The notes beneath the pieces are model-generated. The model did no database searches. It was not told where the DNA came from and saw nothing but the letters and a program-made list of their open reading frames with translations. From NCBI GenBank assembly GCA_013368315.1, contig JAACJM010000175.1, positions 1 through 64,000 of the forward strand: a stretch of DNA of 64,000 bases. The letters are read 5' to 3'. Source of the stretch: Tetrapyrgos nigripes. Lineage: Eukaryota; Basidiomycota; Agaricomycetes; Agaricales; Campanellaceae. Each line of letters starts with the position of its first letter. Position 1 is the first letter of the stretch. Position numbers and translations under genes: made by a program. Of this stretch, positions 13,601 to 24,755 are shown in pieces.

Positions 13601-14483
13601 GCATCAGGATTGCCACTGGCAGCTGTACATCGTATAACGATCCAGAAAATGTAGGGGAGGACGAATCGTCGGGTGCAGACATATAACCACTGCCCCTGAG
13701 ATGGTGGCCCACTGCCTATATAATGGCCTCGTCATCAACTCTACACCCAGATATATGCATACACGTAGCAGCATGCAGAAGATGTTGACATTCCTCAACG
13801 TGAAAGGGGCCACGCCAGTCTCGGCAGGTATTACCGATCAATCACTCCGTTCGGGCTGTTGTTGGTCACAATCGCGATAGAAAATCTCCCCTCTACGAAG
13901 GATAACAGTCTATCTTCTTCGCACACCTCTTCATCAAATGTTGTTCCCCAAAAAACGAAAATATCCGTCCAAACCGAGACTACTTCCATTTTCAACCGAA
14001 AGCCAGCTAGATCCCATATACATGGAATGTATTCGGTTGTCTGCCTAGGGGAGACTAAGCTAGATCCGAGTCCACGAAGGCTCGGGCAAGAGGATGAAGG
14101 AGGGCGCATCGCGGTGTTGAAGAGAGGGAGCAGTCGAGCACAATTCTTATTTTTGCCCAGTTTACAGCTAATTTTGCTGGTGAGGTGTTTACAGTGGCAT
14201 TTGCGGAGAATCATTTTAGGACTGGGTAGTATAGTAGGACTTCAGTTTCTGATGCAGAGTGGCATGACTTGCACGCTGAGTCCCAGCGGACTTAATTATG
14301 GTTGTTGGGTTTTTCAAGCTACCTCCGCGAGTCTCTGAGGGGTGAATGATTTGAGAGTCTTCAAGCAGCCCCACAGTAGAGTTGGTGCTATGAAAGGTCA
14401 AAAATGCGAACGTAAACGATCATCATGCATTCTATGGTAGATGAACTTTATACAAAAGTTCTTGACAAAACTTTGACTTCAGT
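7664..14483. other. Long gene-poor stretch with scattered coding relics
   Basis: No gene can be supported here. Items worth marking: TATAAAA at 8297-8303 followed by a CT-rich leader but no coding start; an open frame at 9486-9629 (47 codons, MPISAHPAGARLSLIAS start) without a family; and an acidic relic at 12235-12396 (DNDYDASDSEKSG before a GTAAAT donor-like site, then DELAEEEESLSPSEHH in another frame). The overlapping open frames on both strands at 13831-14338 have no motif. Overall it reads as old intergenic DNA with decayed exons. Confidence 0.5.
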
Positions 14484-15686
14484 TTAAGCCGTCTGCGTAA
14501 CAGATTTGCAGAAGAATTTGTGCGATGGCCACGCCATACGTTGACTGTATGTGAATCAGTCAGCCACCACAGCGGAAAGCCAATTCCTGAACCAACATAC
14601 CATTCCTTTCAACAATAAAACACCAGCTTGCACCTTGAGCACTTCTGCAAATCCTTATCTTTGCTAACCTTCTCGCAAAACGAACATTGTCTGGGGTTCT
14701 TGTTCTTCCACACCTTACTGTTCACATTCGGCTTTCCCTCCTTCGGATTGACGACCAGAACCCTATCCCGCGTACTCGGGTCAGCACGCTTTTTACGCGA
14801 CCACGTTATCGATTTTCTCAAGCTCGCTATCAAGGAGAGTTGGGATGAAGTTATCCGCGGTGACGTGGAAAATGGGAGGAAGCTTTGGTTTTCCTTTGGC
14901 CAACGCCAAGCCAACGCAGTCGAATTGGAATTCGTGGCAGATGAGGTTGACCTTGAGCCAAAATGGAAAAGCTCGAGATTGAGTTTGAAAGCTTGATCAG
15001 GGGTCATGTATGTAGCACGGGCCCTGGTGAGGATGCAGGTTAGATAGATAGATAGATAGTAAAGGCTAGCGGGTAGCTACGCTGTTCTAGGCACGTGACA
15101 AGTCCGATTCACGATGAAATTCAAATTGTGAAAGGTTGAAGGGATGGCCACTCATACTTTGAATAATGAAGCAAAGACATGAATCGATCAGCTTGATACC
15201 TCGTGAGGGCATCATAGTGATGGTGACTAATTGCCGCAGTCGCAAGCAGCAGGGAAGATCATAACGATGAGGAACTGAGTGAGAGTAAGGTCAGTGAAGA
15301 CGAGGTGACCCCAGTCTCTCTATAGTGACATGAGCAAAAAAAGACATTAGTACAAGTGAAGTAAAACATACCTCACGTTTCGCTGACGACTTGACAATCT
15401 AGAGAGCTATGTGAGATAGCAGCAGGCAGAACAAATTATCAATATGCTCACCTCGTAAAGATAGAGTATAGGAACCCACTCCTTCTTTCTTCATCTCCTC
15501 GCACCGCTGCTCGACCTCCTCAACGATAGCTTTCCTCGCGAAGTTGAAATCTCCCCTGCTTAAATCTGTCGGATTCTCAGGGTTTCCTTGCAACTTGGGG
15601 GATACATCGTTCGTGTAGACACCGAGGCCCCGAAATTGACTGAGACGACGTGTTGCGCAGGTTTCTGAGCGGTTTACCATCATCAT
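14484..15686 (-). pseudogene. MYND-type zinc-finger protein, degenerate
   Basis: The C-terminus carries a complete MYND finger pattern: CSFC, eleven residues, CSRC, LVFYC, then after a 56-bp intron (14545-14600, GTATGT...ACAG) CQRMAWPSHKFFC, with a TAA at 14484-14486. Where the family usually has YCSKEC this gene has YC-stop-KEC: the stop is TGA at 14609-14611. Upstream, from ATG 15007, the frame MTPDQAFKLNLELFHFG continues only in another frame as LKVNLICHEFQFDC and IFHVTADNFIPTLLDSELEK, then returns to the first frame as RKKRADPSTRD, so two frameshifts (near 14953 and 14803) offset each other. The block 15445-15686 (ending VGSYTLSLR before a GTGAGC donor) is probably its upstream exon. MYND fingers bind proline-rich partners. 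A pseudogene is likely, though assembly error cannot be excluded. Confidence 0.7.
15041..15059. repeat. GATA tetranucleotide microsatellite
   Basis: About five TAGA/GATA units in a row. A similar TATC run lies at 32812-32834. Confidence 0.85.
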
Positions 15687-16395
15687 GGGGCTAAAGCTTG
15701 GAGAAAAAGCTAATAAGATACTTCATCCGATACAGAGAGCAGTACTACGGAAGCCCCGAAAATGCTGAAGCTAAACCCTCCATTGTCGCGTTGTCGTCAG
15801 AGAAAGTGAAAACGCGTCGCGTAAAATGAGTGCGATCTATATACCTAAATAGGTAAATAGACGGCAGTCGCCTAGTCAAAATTCGTTCTCCGGTATTGTG
15901 GCGTAACCCGACAACGCTTCAGAATCATGAGCCATGACGAAAGCTTGACTATCATTTTTTGCTCATTGACCTCAAGGTCAGTCCGGTCTTGCGCACTCCT
16001 GAACGGCAACTTGCTAACAGCGAAGGGTCGGGCTACCATGGTCTTTTGCGTCGAGCAGAAGGTCTGGTGAGCGCTTCTTGTTCAGCTTACTAGTTCGTTG
16101 TTCTCGCTTGAAGCCTTTACTTATTCCGAAGAACTCTCGATGCCGCAGGTTTCGGGCTCGACGATTTGCAATCGCTAAGCCTACATGGTCAAAAGTGGTG
16201 AATAAGTGATTTGTGAGCATATTCAGACCCACCGTGACCACCACATGGGGTGGCTGAAGGATTGGCTTTCATCTTGATGCGGTTTTCGGAAATGCTACAT
16301 ACTAATACATAAAACTACGTGCTTGTAGATCCCAATTTAGCTTTAGGCAACGAGGCATGCCTTGCGGGGGCCGGACGAGGCCCAGGTGGGAGGAG

Positions 16396-16401
16396 TATAA
16401 A
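16396..16401 (+). promoter_or_regulatory. TATA box of small secreted protein gene A
   Basis: TATAAA within GGAGTATAAAGAGACC, 56 bp upstream of the ATG at 16452, with a CT-rich leader (CTCTCTCCTGTCTGATCC) between. The spacing suits a fungal core promoter with a short leader. Confidence 0.65.
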
Positions 16402-16451
16402 GAGACCCTAGTTCAGCAAGTCCACCATTCGCTCTCTCCTGTCTGATCCTC

Positions 16452-16799
16452 ATGAAGTTCTCCATTACAGCCGCACTTCTTTTTGCTCTCGTCGCCGGCC
16501 CTGCAAGTGCTGCCGTCGTGAGTTCCTTATGTTCCTTTTCTTGCCACGCACATTCATGACTGAGTTTTCAGATCCAGAAACGTGATGATGTTGCCATTGT
16601 TGCCGGCCCAATCACTGAGCCTACGGTGGTCACTGCGACCAGGGTATTCCCTACTCTGATAGATGAACCGCCCTTTATGAAAACAGTTACTTCGGAGGTT
16701 GTCTGGACGTCAGTTGTTTTAGTCCTTTTTGAAAAATACCTCTCGTTTTTGATTCTTGCTGGCACTTTTAGGCAATACCCAGCCGCATACACCGCCTGA
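16452..16799 (+). CDS. Small secreted protein, putative Kex2-processed peptide precursor (copy A)
   Basis: Three exons: 16452-16517, 16572-16708 and 16772-16799, with introns GTGAGT...TCAG and GTCAGT...TTAG, giving 76 residues. Residues 1-20 (MKFSITAALLFALVAGPASA) form a clear secretion signal. A dibasic KR at 25-26 follows, a likely Kex2 site, leaving a mature peptide of about 50 residues containing ATRVFPTL, EPPF, TVTSE and ending WTQYPAAYTA. There is no cysteine in the mature part. It is a paralogue of the gene at 33284-33648: same exon phases, second exon exactly 137 bp in both, 21 of 46 exon-2 residues identical by my ungapped alignment. The function is unknown; a cell-wall or signalling peptide is only a guess. 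The third exon is trusted because both genes end in WTQYPA plus a short Ala-terminated tail. Confidence 0.75.
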
Positions 16800-17740
16800 A
16801 TGCGTTGGGCACACTCACAGTTCTTCTATTCTTGGAAGTTGGCAGATAAGATGGGATCTAATCGAGTGGATAATGTTGTATTCATTTTGGGATGATTATT
16901 GATGATATTCGGTTGTTTTGCACTATGGAGACCTATGCAACGCCTGAGCTTCTTCCTGCGAAAGCGGCCCATCGAATACGATATTCAAGATCGTACTAAA
17001 TCCCTGACCCTGCAGCCCGTTATCCACCAAGCAATCACCTTCGAACACTACTTTTATTGCCCAAATCCAAATGTTCCACGAAGCGTCCAGCACCTCGTGC
17101 TAACAGTCCGGGTGACTGTAGCAGGTCTCATCGGATGGCGCTTTGTGTATAGCAGTGCTGAGACTGGGGAAGCTACCAGCGCCGTCGATCTATCGAGCTC
17201 GACAAAAGTACTTGAAGATTTTAGGGCTCGGGCGAAGGACACCCTTTACCATTTCTTTCAATAATAATGATTGAAAGAGAAATAGAGCTGTAATAGGACG
17301 AAGATTTAAGAAGAAGTGAAAGCCAACACTCATGCGTTGGACAGTCTCAACCAAGGACTCAATCCCGAAGCTCATTCCATTTGGAATGGGAGATGGCTGC
17401 GGTAGTTACTCCAGATGTTACGAAGAGCTCTTAACGCTAGATTGAACAAGAATGATTTCTACCCCCTTGTCCAGCTTCATCACCTGCCATGACCTCTCGC
17501 TCGCTTTCAATGGCGTCGATCTACCAGCTTGGAATCGCAGCGACGACTGTCCACAGCTGATTTCTGCGTCCATCTGGCGCATTTTCGAATCAGAGGCCTA
17601 GGACGCCGTCAAACATACTGTAAGTACCCTATATCAGACACTTATTCTTGCTATCCTTCCAAGTTGAATACAACTACTGTTTGTAAATGACGAATGTATA
17701 CAATACTTTAATTACTTTATAAACTGGGGCAACGAACCAT
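16800..17740. other. Intergenic downstream of gene A
   Basis: The open frame at 16899-17264 (121 codons) has no recognisable domain, no splice context and unremarkable composition. Nothing else is supported here. Confidence 0.5.
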
Positions 17741-18063
17741 CGCTTTGCGTGGCAAATTACGAGGCCCTTTCACGTAGTCTAACTCAGGTTATGCAGAAGG
17801 GAGGAGAATCAGTGGAAAGTGGGAGGGAAGAAGGGCATTATAATTAAGCAGACTGATTTGACATGCTGGCATGACGTCGTGGTTATTGACGTCAACGGTC
17901 CTTGGATCTGGTCCAGACCGAGTCTGGACATTCCGGTTGTCGGGAAAGGCAAAGACCGGCTGTGGCAACGAAAAGGGGTGGGATTTGAGGTCGTGGTAAA
18001 ATTTTGCTACTCAATTGCGAGGTCGCCATAAGTTAACTCGGCCTTTAAGAGGCCTCGTAATAA
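17741..18063 (+). repeat. Short TACGAGGCC inverted-end repeat, copy 2
   Basis: Begins GCTTTGCGTGGCAAATTACG, continues AGGCCC, and ends GGCCTTTAAGAGGCCTCGTA; it is the counterpart of 7411-7663. It lies only 8 bp from the Harbinger-derived element that follows. A third partial copy of the left end (CGCATGGCAAATTACGAGGC) is at 35421-35440. Confidence 0.45.
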
Positions 18064-18071
18064 GTACATGA

Positions 18072-18737
18072 TTAGAGCCTGTTCAGTAGAAAGTAAAGAC
18101 GCGTGTACTTTTTTAACGGATTACTCAAAATGGCAGGTGTCTGAAATTTTCTCTGAAAGCGTGACAGAGCCGTAAGAGCGTCAAGGACGTCATCTCCAGC
18201 AAGCAGTATGCATCCTCAGCAATCTCTGGATGCTCTATGGCCCATTATACTCACTGCTGGGTGGCTGGTGAATGTAATTGCCCTTGTTGTCGCCATCTAC
18301 ACATCTCCTCACTACTGGAAGCAACCTTACCACACCTCTGCCCTGACCGGTGCACAGTGGGTTCATGAACTCGTCAAAGGCCATCCCAACCGGATATATG
18401 ACGAACTTGGAATCCGGTTACATGTTTTTTTGTTCTTTGTAGAGCAGTTGAGGGCACTGGGAGTGGAGGATAGTCGGCATCCTACAGTGGAAGAAAAGGG
18501 CATTTCCACCAGTTTTCGGTGCCCTCTTGCGTCTCCTGCTCTTGGGTACAGCTGTCTCCATGTCATTCTGAGCCATTGAGGATATCGTAGGCGGTATATA
18601 GGCTATCGAGTGATGAGATGAGGTTTTTTTTTCCACAAGTCACAGAAGGGTCACAATAGAATTATAAACAGAACTACCATATGCAGTAATCTGTTAAAAA
18701 TTTTAAGCATCTTTACTTTCTACTGAACAGGCTCTAA
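18072..18737. mobile_element. Harbinger-derived non-autonomous DNA transposon (666 bp)
   Basis: Perfect 28-bp terminal inverted repeats: 18072-18099 (TTAGAGCCTGTTCAGTAGAA...) and 18710-18737 reversed. Similarity continues inward about 45 bp more (GATTACT, ATGG-AG words at matching distance). The ends are consistent with TA as target duplication (TA-GAGCC...GGCTC-TA). The interior holds one truncated transposase-like frame, so the element cannot move by itself. Confidence 0.85.
18208..18579 (+). pseudogene. N-terminal fragment of a fungal Harbinger transposase (DUF8040-like)
   Basis: 123 codons. The middle part HTSALTGAQWVHELVKGHP and RIYDELGIRLHVFLFFVEQL resembles the N-terminal domain that precedes DDE_Tnp_4 in fungal Harbinger nucleases, including the DSRH-T-EEK step. 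The DDE catalytic domain is absent: the frame ends at 18579 and the element's right TIR follows. A hydrophobic segment at residues 10-30 is also usual for these proteins. In cis it encodes no functional nuclease; the identification is from remembered family pattern. Confidence 0.6.
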
Positions 18738-18895
18738 GTTGAAGGGGTGATGATTAGCAGAGCTGATTAGGATTAGGGCTCTGAATTAGTGCCTGGGAAG
18801 TGCCAGACCCGATTTGGTTCTAGCCAGAACCTAATTGGGATACTAGACAAATCATGATTATGCTTACCTCCCAATTTGGTTCTGTGACAATTTTG
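18738..18895. other. Spacer between the Harbinger element and repeat B2
   Basis: It holds imperfect copies of AATTTGGTTCT and GGTTCTAGCCAGAACC (a short palindrome near 18817-18832) but no gene. Confidence 0.4.
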
Positions 18896-19025
18896 GATTG
18901 GAGGTCCTTACACGTGAAATGGACCGCAAACACATTCTGTTGAATTGAGCAGACGGCGGAAAATTTATTCCGACTAAATTGTGGATAAATTTTCTGAGTC
19001 GGGAGTGTCCAGGAGGATTTAGATA
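18896..19025 (-). repeat. Split direct repeat B2 (outer 3' end)
   Basis: 130 bp from GATTGGAGGTCCTTACA to GGAGGATTTAGATA, matching 19374-19503 with about ten substitutions. It forms the 3' terminus of the recombinase retroelement. Confidence 0.85.
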
Positions 19026-19217
19026 TGTAAGACAACCCATATTTAAATTCTTCTGGACAACAGACTGCTGTAAGATCCTAGCGTGTATAGAGCGTAAAGT
19101 TTTGTGAGGGACTTGTTAATCTTGTCTTATTTTATTGATAGATAATAGAAACAATCATATGTTGTGTGAAAAAAAAATTTTTTATAGGTGGAGAAAAGAA
19201 GGGGGGATGGTGGTGGG

Positions 19218-19368
19218 TCAACAAAATTTGAGAGGACTATCACTTAAGGATTTTTATCCTTGAGGAGAAGATGGACGTGAAAGAGAAGGAAGAGACAGGT
19301 CATGTTATCGCGATGATGGACCTTTCAATCTGAAAATATATTCTCTTTCCTTCGTCATAGAATCACAC
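19218..19368 (-). repeat. Split direct repeat A2
   Basis: 151 bp from TCAACAAAATTTGAGAGG to ATAGAATCACAC, matching A1 at 28413-28563 with only a few differences (for example GACGTGAAAG against GACGCAAAAG). It is 5 bp from B1, the spacing expected at an internal B1-A2 junction. Confidence 0.9.
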
Positions 19369-19373
19369 TTTCA

Positions 19374-19503
19374 GATTGGAGGTCCTTACATGTGAAACGG
19401 ACCACAAACGCATTCTGTCAAATTGGGCAGATGGCGGAAAATGTATTCTGACTAAATTGTGGATAAATTTTCTGAGTCGGGAGTGTCCAGGAGGATTTAG
19501 ATA
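19374..19503 (-). repeat. Split direct repeat B1
   Basis: 130-bp partner of B2, immediately next to A2. It begins GATTGGAGGTCCTTACATG and ends GGAGGATTTAGATA. Confidence 0.85.
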
Positions 19504-19856
19504 CGACAACCTGAAGCTAACGAGCAAGCCGCAGCACATCGTATCTGTACGAGAGGACATATACCGACACCCAAAGACTGTAGGTCAAGCTAGGCTGCAC
19601 AGATAGACAATGTGTAATATGATTTGATTTCGGCACATTATATATTGTGAATGAGTATGGATATAGATAGTAGAGGTACAGAGAACTGGTTACGTTGAGG
19701 TCATGGTGTGGTGTCTTGAAGGTGTGGTATGTAGTGTTGAATAGTTATGAAAATAGTATGATGGAAGGCTGAATAACGAGATACAGTAATGAGATGGTAT
19801 AGAGGATGTATGTGCATGCTGACATGGGGGAGCGTAATGGCAAGTCATGGTGGATG

Positions 19857-20949
19857 CTATATGCTGAGGCGTTGGTGAAGGCATTTGCGGGCGTATACCC
19901 TGTCAATATGGACGGATGCACAAGTGTGGAGGTCCCTCCAGTATCTAGTGAATGCACTAGATTTCCACCTTCCACACATTTTGACATATTCCGGGTCTAC
20001 GCTGTCCTGGAGAAGTAAGGTGGTGCCCCAATGTGGAAGGAGTGACTAGTGAAGCGAGGGTAACCTTCCTTCTTCCATATGTCATTGCACAAGTTGAGGA
20101 AATAGGATTTGGTCATGACTTTGAGTTTGCCCTTTTTGTCCCTGTATGACATAAGGGGATCATTGGGGGATAGATTGTTGTGGCAAATGTGGATGTGTGT
20201 GGCCTTGGTGGCGTTGAGTGAGCCATGGTATGCGTGGATGTGGGCATGGTTGCCTCTGGAGACAGATGTCTTGGTGCTGGGTAGGAACATGGCAAGAGGC
20301 CCATGTTTGGAATTGGGAGTGGGAGGAGGAAGTTCAGTAACGTCTTGTACATGTGGATGTTTGGTTGGGTCAAAGAGACGGGGAAAGATCTCACCTAGCT
20401 GGAGCTGACCAAGGAGACTGCACTTGGATCTGGAGAGGGCACACTTGTGGTCTCCATGGTTGGATGTGGACCAAGTGGAGTGCAGACTCTGCATCATGTC
20501 TCGTGTGACTAGAGGACATTCTGGGCGATGTGAAGAAGAGGGTGATTGGTGGTCTACACCAGTTAGCGTCTTGCATAGCAGATCAGATCCGAGCCATCTG
20601 AAACCCAACATTGTGTGCCATGTCTTGAGGGCACTCAACTTTGCCTTGACGGTACCTCCAGCTAGGCGGCCTAGGAAAGAGGCTGTGCTTCTGGGGCAGG
20701 TAGAACTTCATCTGGATGTAATCCCATGTCGTTCGCCCAAACAGCAAACTCCATCACTGCCAGTTGTTGGCGATGGCAAGTTTCTGGTTTTACAGACCCT
20801 GCTATGGCAGCTGCTGCGTTATTGGATAGGTTGGGATTGCAGAGGATGTTGAAGTTCAGTTCGTCAGTGAAGCGAGGAGGGAGAGAGTTTGAACATTTGG
20901 CAGGGCGAATTTTTGTACGAGTGGGAGAGTGTGAGCTGCTGTGAGGCAT
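19857..20949 (-). pseudogene. Tyrosine recombinase of the retroelement, frameshifted
   Basis: N-terminal frame from 20949 contains QQLAVMEFAVWANDMGLHP; a frameshift near 20700 leads to FLGRLAGGTVKAKLSALKTW and the catalytic part. The conserved C-R-L-G-E step reads LQLGEIF and the H-x-x-R step reads HSFHIGA, so both catalytic arginines are gone (Gln and His). A second frameshift at about 20024-20030 separates this from the last block, which keeps the nucleophile Tyr in SSAFTRYWRDLH and ends with TAG at 19857. In the family this enzyme integrates circular cDNA. Arg-to-Gln and Arg-to-His fit G-to-A change at CpG. Confidence 0.8.
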
Positions 20950-21154
20950 GATGGGATAGAGTGTATGGTGTGAAGAGGTAGATGTTGTGAAGTGGTGGTA
21001 GGAATGGACGAGATGGTTGTAGTAAGAAAGTTTGATAGATTATGTATTTACAGTTTTGGCTTCGCAATCATTGTGACGTCATGTTAATGTTGGCACTGCA
21101 CGTTTTGGTTTGATTGAGGTACAATTCTGACATGGTTACAGTAATAAAGTTTAT

Positions 21155-22980
21155 TCAGATTGTGGTAATACGTGGGTTGTGAAAATCTACAGGTTTACAT
21201 ATGTATGGTGATAATTCTTTGGGTAGTTTTGGAGGACGTGGGTGAAGGGTGTCGCAAGAGGGGAATAAGCCTTGGGAGGGTTCATCTGCAAGGTTGGAAG
21301 CAGAAGGTAACCATTCTACAGTTATCCAAATGGAATGTTCTTGCATCAAAGCCATGATGCGGTGTAGTGATGCGTTTTGGGCAGGTCCACAAGAGTAGCC
21401 AGCTTTGAGAGCACCAATGACACCTTGGTTATTGGAAAGGATCCAAATGTGAGTGTTGTTGATGTGAGACGTGATTAGAGTGAGAAGGGCAAGTTTGATG
21501 GCAACCATTTTGGCCCAGCCTATATGGCATCCTTCACCTGCCCAATGGGGTTTGAGCTCCCATGCTAACCACCTGTTGTTGAGTATGAGACCAATGCCCC
21601 ATGAAGTGGAGGCATCAACATATAACACAGTTGACTCATTGAGTGGAGGTGGTTGGGTGATTTGTAGACCCAAGAATTCGAGTTGGAGTTGATTTAACCA
21701 CCATCTGAGGTCTTCCTCCATAGGTTTTGTGCATTGATGGCGAACAAAGTGCCTGTTATTGTCATTGAACCCAGAGATGAAGCGGTGGAGTGAGGCTAGG
21801 TAGGCACGACCTTGTGGGGCTACTAAGGTGACGTGTTGCAGGGTGCCTACCATGGAAGCTGCTTCTTCTTTAGTGTGTGAAGTGTTGGATAGGAAGGTGG
21901 ATATCTTTGTTGAGTATTTTCGTTTCTTGGCTTCGGGTAACTCAACAGTCTTCTTCTTGATGTTCCATAAGAAACTGATGTACATAAAGAAGACAGCAAA
22001 AGTGACAAATTTTGGAAGTGCCCACAGCCACCCTAGTTCCTCGGCAATGGACCAGATGAGGTGTTCATCATAGGAGTAGGTGAAGGAGCCGTCAGGAAGT
22101 GAGAGTTTTGGGTAGCGGAAGAAGATAAAATCGTCAGCCCATTTGATGAGCGCTTCGACACCTGTTGTGATGGAAGGATTAGATTGTTAGTTGTCATGTC
22201 TCCAGTAGTGAGAATCTGTCATACCAGAGTTGAGCAAGACGTGGACCATTGCATCAGCAACGTGTCCCCAAATGCCTGGAGATGACGCTTTGCCAAAGTT
22301 GAGGCACTGGTCAAGATACACAAGACCGTTGAAGGTCATAGCAACAAAGTTGTGTGTGGTCAGGTGGATAGGAATGTTATGGAAGGCAGTGTCAACATCA
22401 AAGACGGATGCTTGTGTTCCTGGTGGTGCATTTGCGATAAGTAACCAACACTCGGAAAAGGTGCCCCAAGCACATTGAAACTTGTCGGTATCAATTAAGG
22501 AGTTGACGGAAAAGACTTCGGGATCTATGGTAATGGGAGAAGGTGCACTGGGGATGGAAGTGGAGGTTTCACTGGAGTCGGATGAGGTTTCAAGGAGGTT
22601 CTGGAGGTGAGGAGGTGTGTGTGTGGGTATGAGTGATTGATGATTATTCTGAATTTACCAGGCTTCTGTTCCAGAACAGCCAAAGGAGAAGTGTGGAAAG
22701 GGCCGATCAACAACTCAAGATATGTTGGCTCAAACCTGATGGAGATCTGGCCTTTGTGGCGATTTCGTCCTTGAACTTGTCCATGATGATGTGGGAGTAG
22801 GTGTTAGTGAATGGGTGGTTTCGTGGTATGAAAGTGTGTGATAGTTGGTAGGACTCAACTCCAATTGGAAAACTGTCATGTAGACCTTCAGGGACCTTTG
22901 CGAACCTCTCATAGCCACCAGTGGCCACTAGGAGTCTGGTCCAGGCCTCATGTCGAAGGCGAGTGATGATGGGAAATAAG
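21155..22980 (-). pseudogene. Reverse transcriptase-RNase H of the retroelement, disrupted
   Basis: Blocks in order: pre-RT region FAKVPEGLHDSFPIGVES and HTFIPRNHP; RT start LLIGPFHTSPLAVLEQKPGK; motif A VFDVDTAFHNIPIH; catalytic motif KWADDFIFF with both Asp kept; palm/thumb FLWNIKKKTVELPEAKK; RNase H start VLYVDASTSWGIGLILN and SNNQGVIGAL. The frame shifts near 22750, and a 58-bp intron-like segment with GTATGA...ACAG ends lies at 22170-22227. The last frame closes at 21155. The sequence type matches DIRS/PAT-group polymerases of basidiomycetes. It acts on the element's own RNA and is inactive here as one protein. Confidence 0.8.
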
Positions 22981-24755
22981 TTATGGTTTCCTAGAGGAGG
23001 AGGTTGGCTTCGATGAGGAGCCAGAGGTAGGGTGGTTTTGGGAGGTGTGGTCAGCAGATCCACAGTGGCCACAGAGATGTTTGTACTGGCAAGAGGAGGC
23101 TGACAAGGAGCAGCCATGACTGTTATACCCAATGCAGAACATGTGGCCCTGCGAGTCCTTGTATGAGTTCCCAGACTTTCAGAGGAAGTCATCGTTCTTG
23201 GGTTTGTGATCTCAGTAACGGTGTTTGAGGCCACACAGCCAACATGTGAGGTCACGCCAGGATGAGATGGCAGTGCTACTACCATGAAAGGAAGAGGAAG
23301 ATGATGTCACAGAGGAGGAGCGTGAGTAGGTGTTATGACAGTTGTTGTGCTCCCAGACAGAAAGGTATGAGTTTATGCTGGAAGGAAGGATGTTGGCCCA
23401 GTGTGCGCACTGTGAGATGATTTTCTGGTGGTAACAATCCCAGACTGGACGAAAAATGGTGGATACAGAGATCAACCACCATTCAGGAGACAATTCCCAG
23501 TTGTTTAGGGTTTCCTGCAGGTAGTAGACAGCGGTGGGGAAGTTGTTGAAGATGGTGTCACTCTTTGACATCGACATGATGAGCATGTACCACTCATTGG
23601 TGACCCATCAGGCTGTCCCAGTTCCAATGTCCTTGCCCCAATGGTATTGGTAATAGCACAAGATTGCATCGTGGAGGTTTCAGGCGATGTCAGGGAGGTC
23701 AGACTCCATCAAGAGGAAGATCGAAGGTGCATGGATGTGCCCCTCACTGGCCTTGAGCACTGTGAGAAAGTCTCGCATGAGTCTGGAGCTGAACAGGGGC
23801 AATGGCATGTGGTGACACCAATAATCCCTGAGATTGTTGGCTACAACAGTGGAGAGCGAGAATGCTGAGTTTGGTAGAGGACACCTCTCAGACTCGGAGT
23901 CCGAAGAGTCAGAGTCGTAGCTGCCTTTACGACGGGACTTCAACTTCTTCTTGTCCTTCTGGGAGTACTTCTTTGACTTCTTTGACTTCTTGTAGGATTT
24001 GTTGGACTTCCTCTTCTTCCTGGGAGTGGACTCGTCGTCAGAGGACCGGGGATCATCATGCTGGTCATGTGCCTTCTGCTTCTCCCTGTGTTGGGAATGA
24101 CGAGAGTTGCATTGGTGGAGGGCTTCCTGGTCCCAGGTAGGGTGTTCAGGAATGGGATAGACATAGCGACTTTTCCCTTTCGCAGAGGCTGGAATGTGCC
24201 CAGAGGTCTCCAATTCAGGTTCAGAGGACTCCTTCTCCTGTGGAGGTCAGGTAGGCCCGGGTGCTGGCAGATGAGATGGATCATGAGGACGAGGAAGATG
24301 GCTAGGCCCAGGTGTGGGCAGGTGAGAAGGGGCACGAGGACGTGGCACAGTGGCAGGTGGGTCACGAGGAGGAGCAGTTCCGCTGGTGTCTGAGGTGGCA
24401 GGACAGCCAGAGCCAGAAGAGTCACCACCTAAGCTAAAGGTCAGAACAGAACAGGTAGGTGGTCAGAAGAGGACTGACAGCTCAGGTGGTCCCGTTGGGG
24501 ACACTCCAAGGAACCCTGGCCATGGTTAGCCTATCCGTGGTTGGTAGCGTCGCCTTCACCCCAACTTGGGTGACTGTCCAAATTGGCCTTAGGGTGCGAC
24601 GTGGCACTGTCAGGGTCATCAGAGTTGCTCTCATCAGAGACGTCCTGGCCCATAGGGCATTGACGAGGCTTCGCTAGAGGTGGCTGGTTTGCCCTGGCTG
24701 AGTCAGCATGGTTAGGCCACTCGTTGATGTGGTTTGGTCTAGGAGCAGGTGGAAG

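Noticed and set aside
13831..14338. Overlapping open frames of 127 and 159 codons on opposite strands
   Set aside because: No motif, no splice context, and neither strand has coding-like composition that excludes the other.
20109..20852. Plus-strand frames across the recombinase
   Set aside because: Shadows of the minus-strand tyrosine recombinase.
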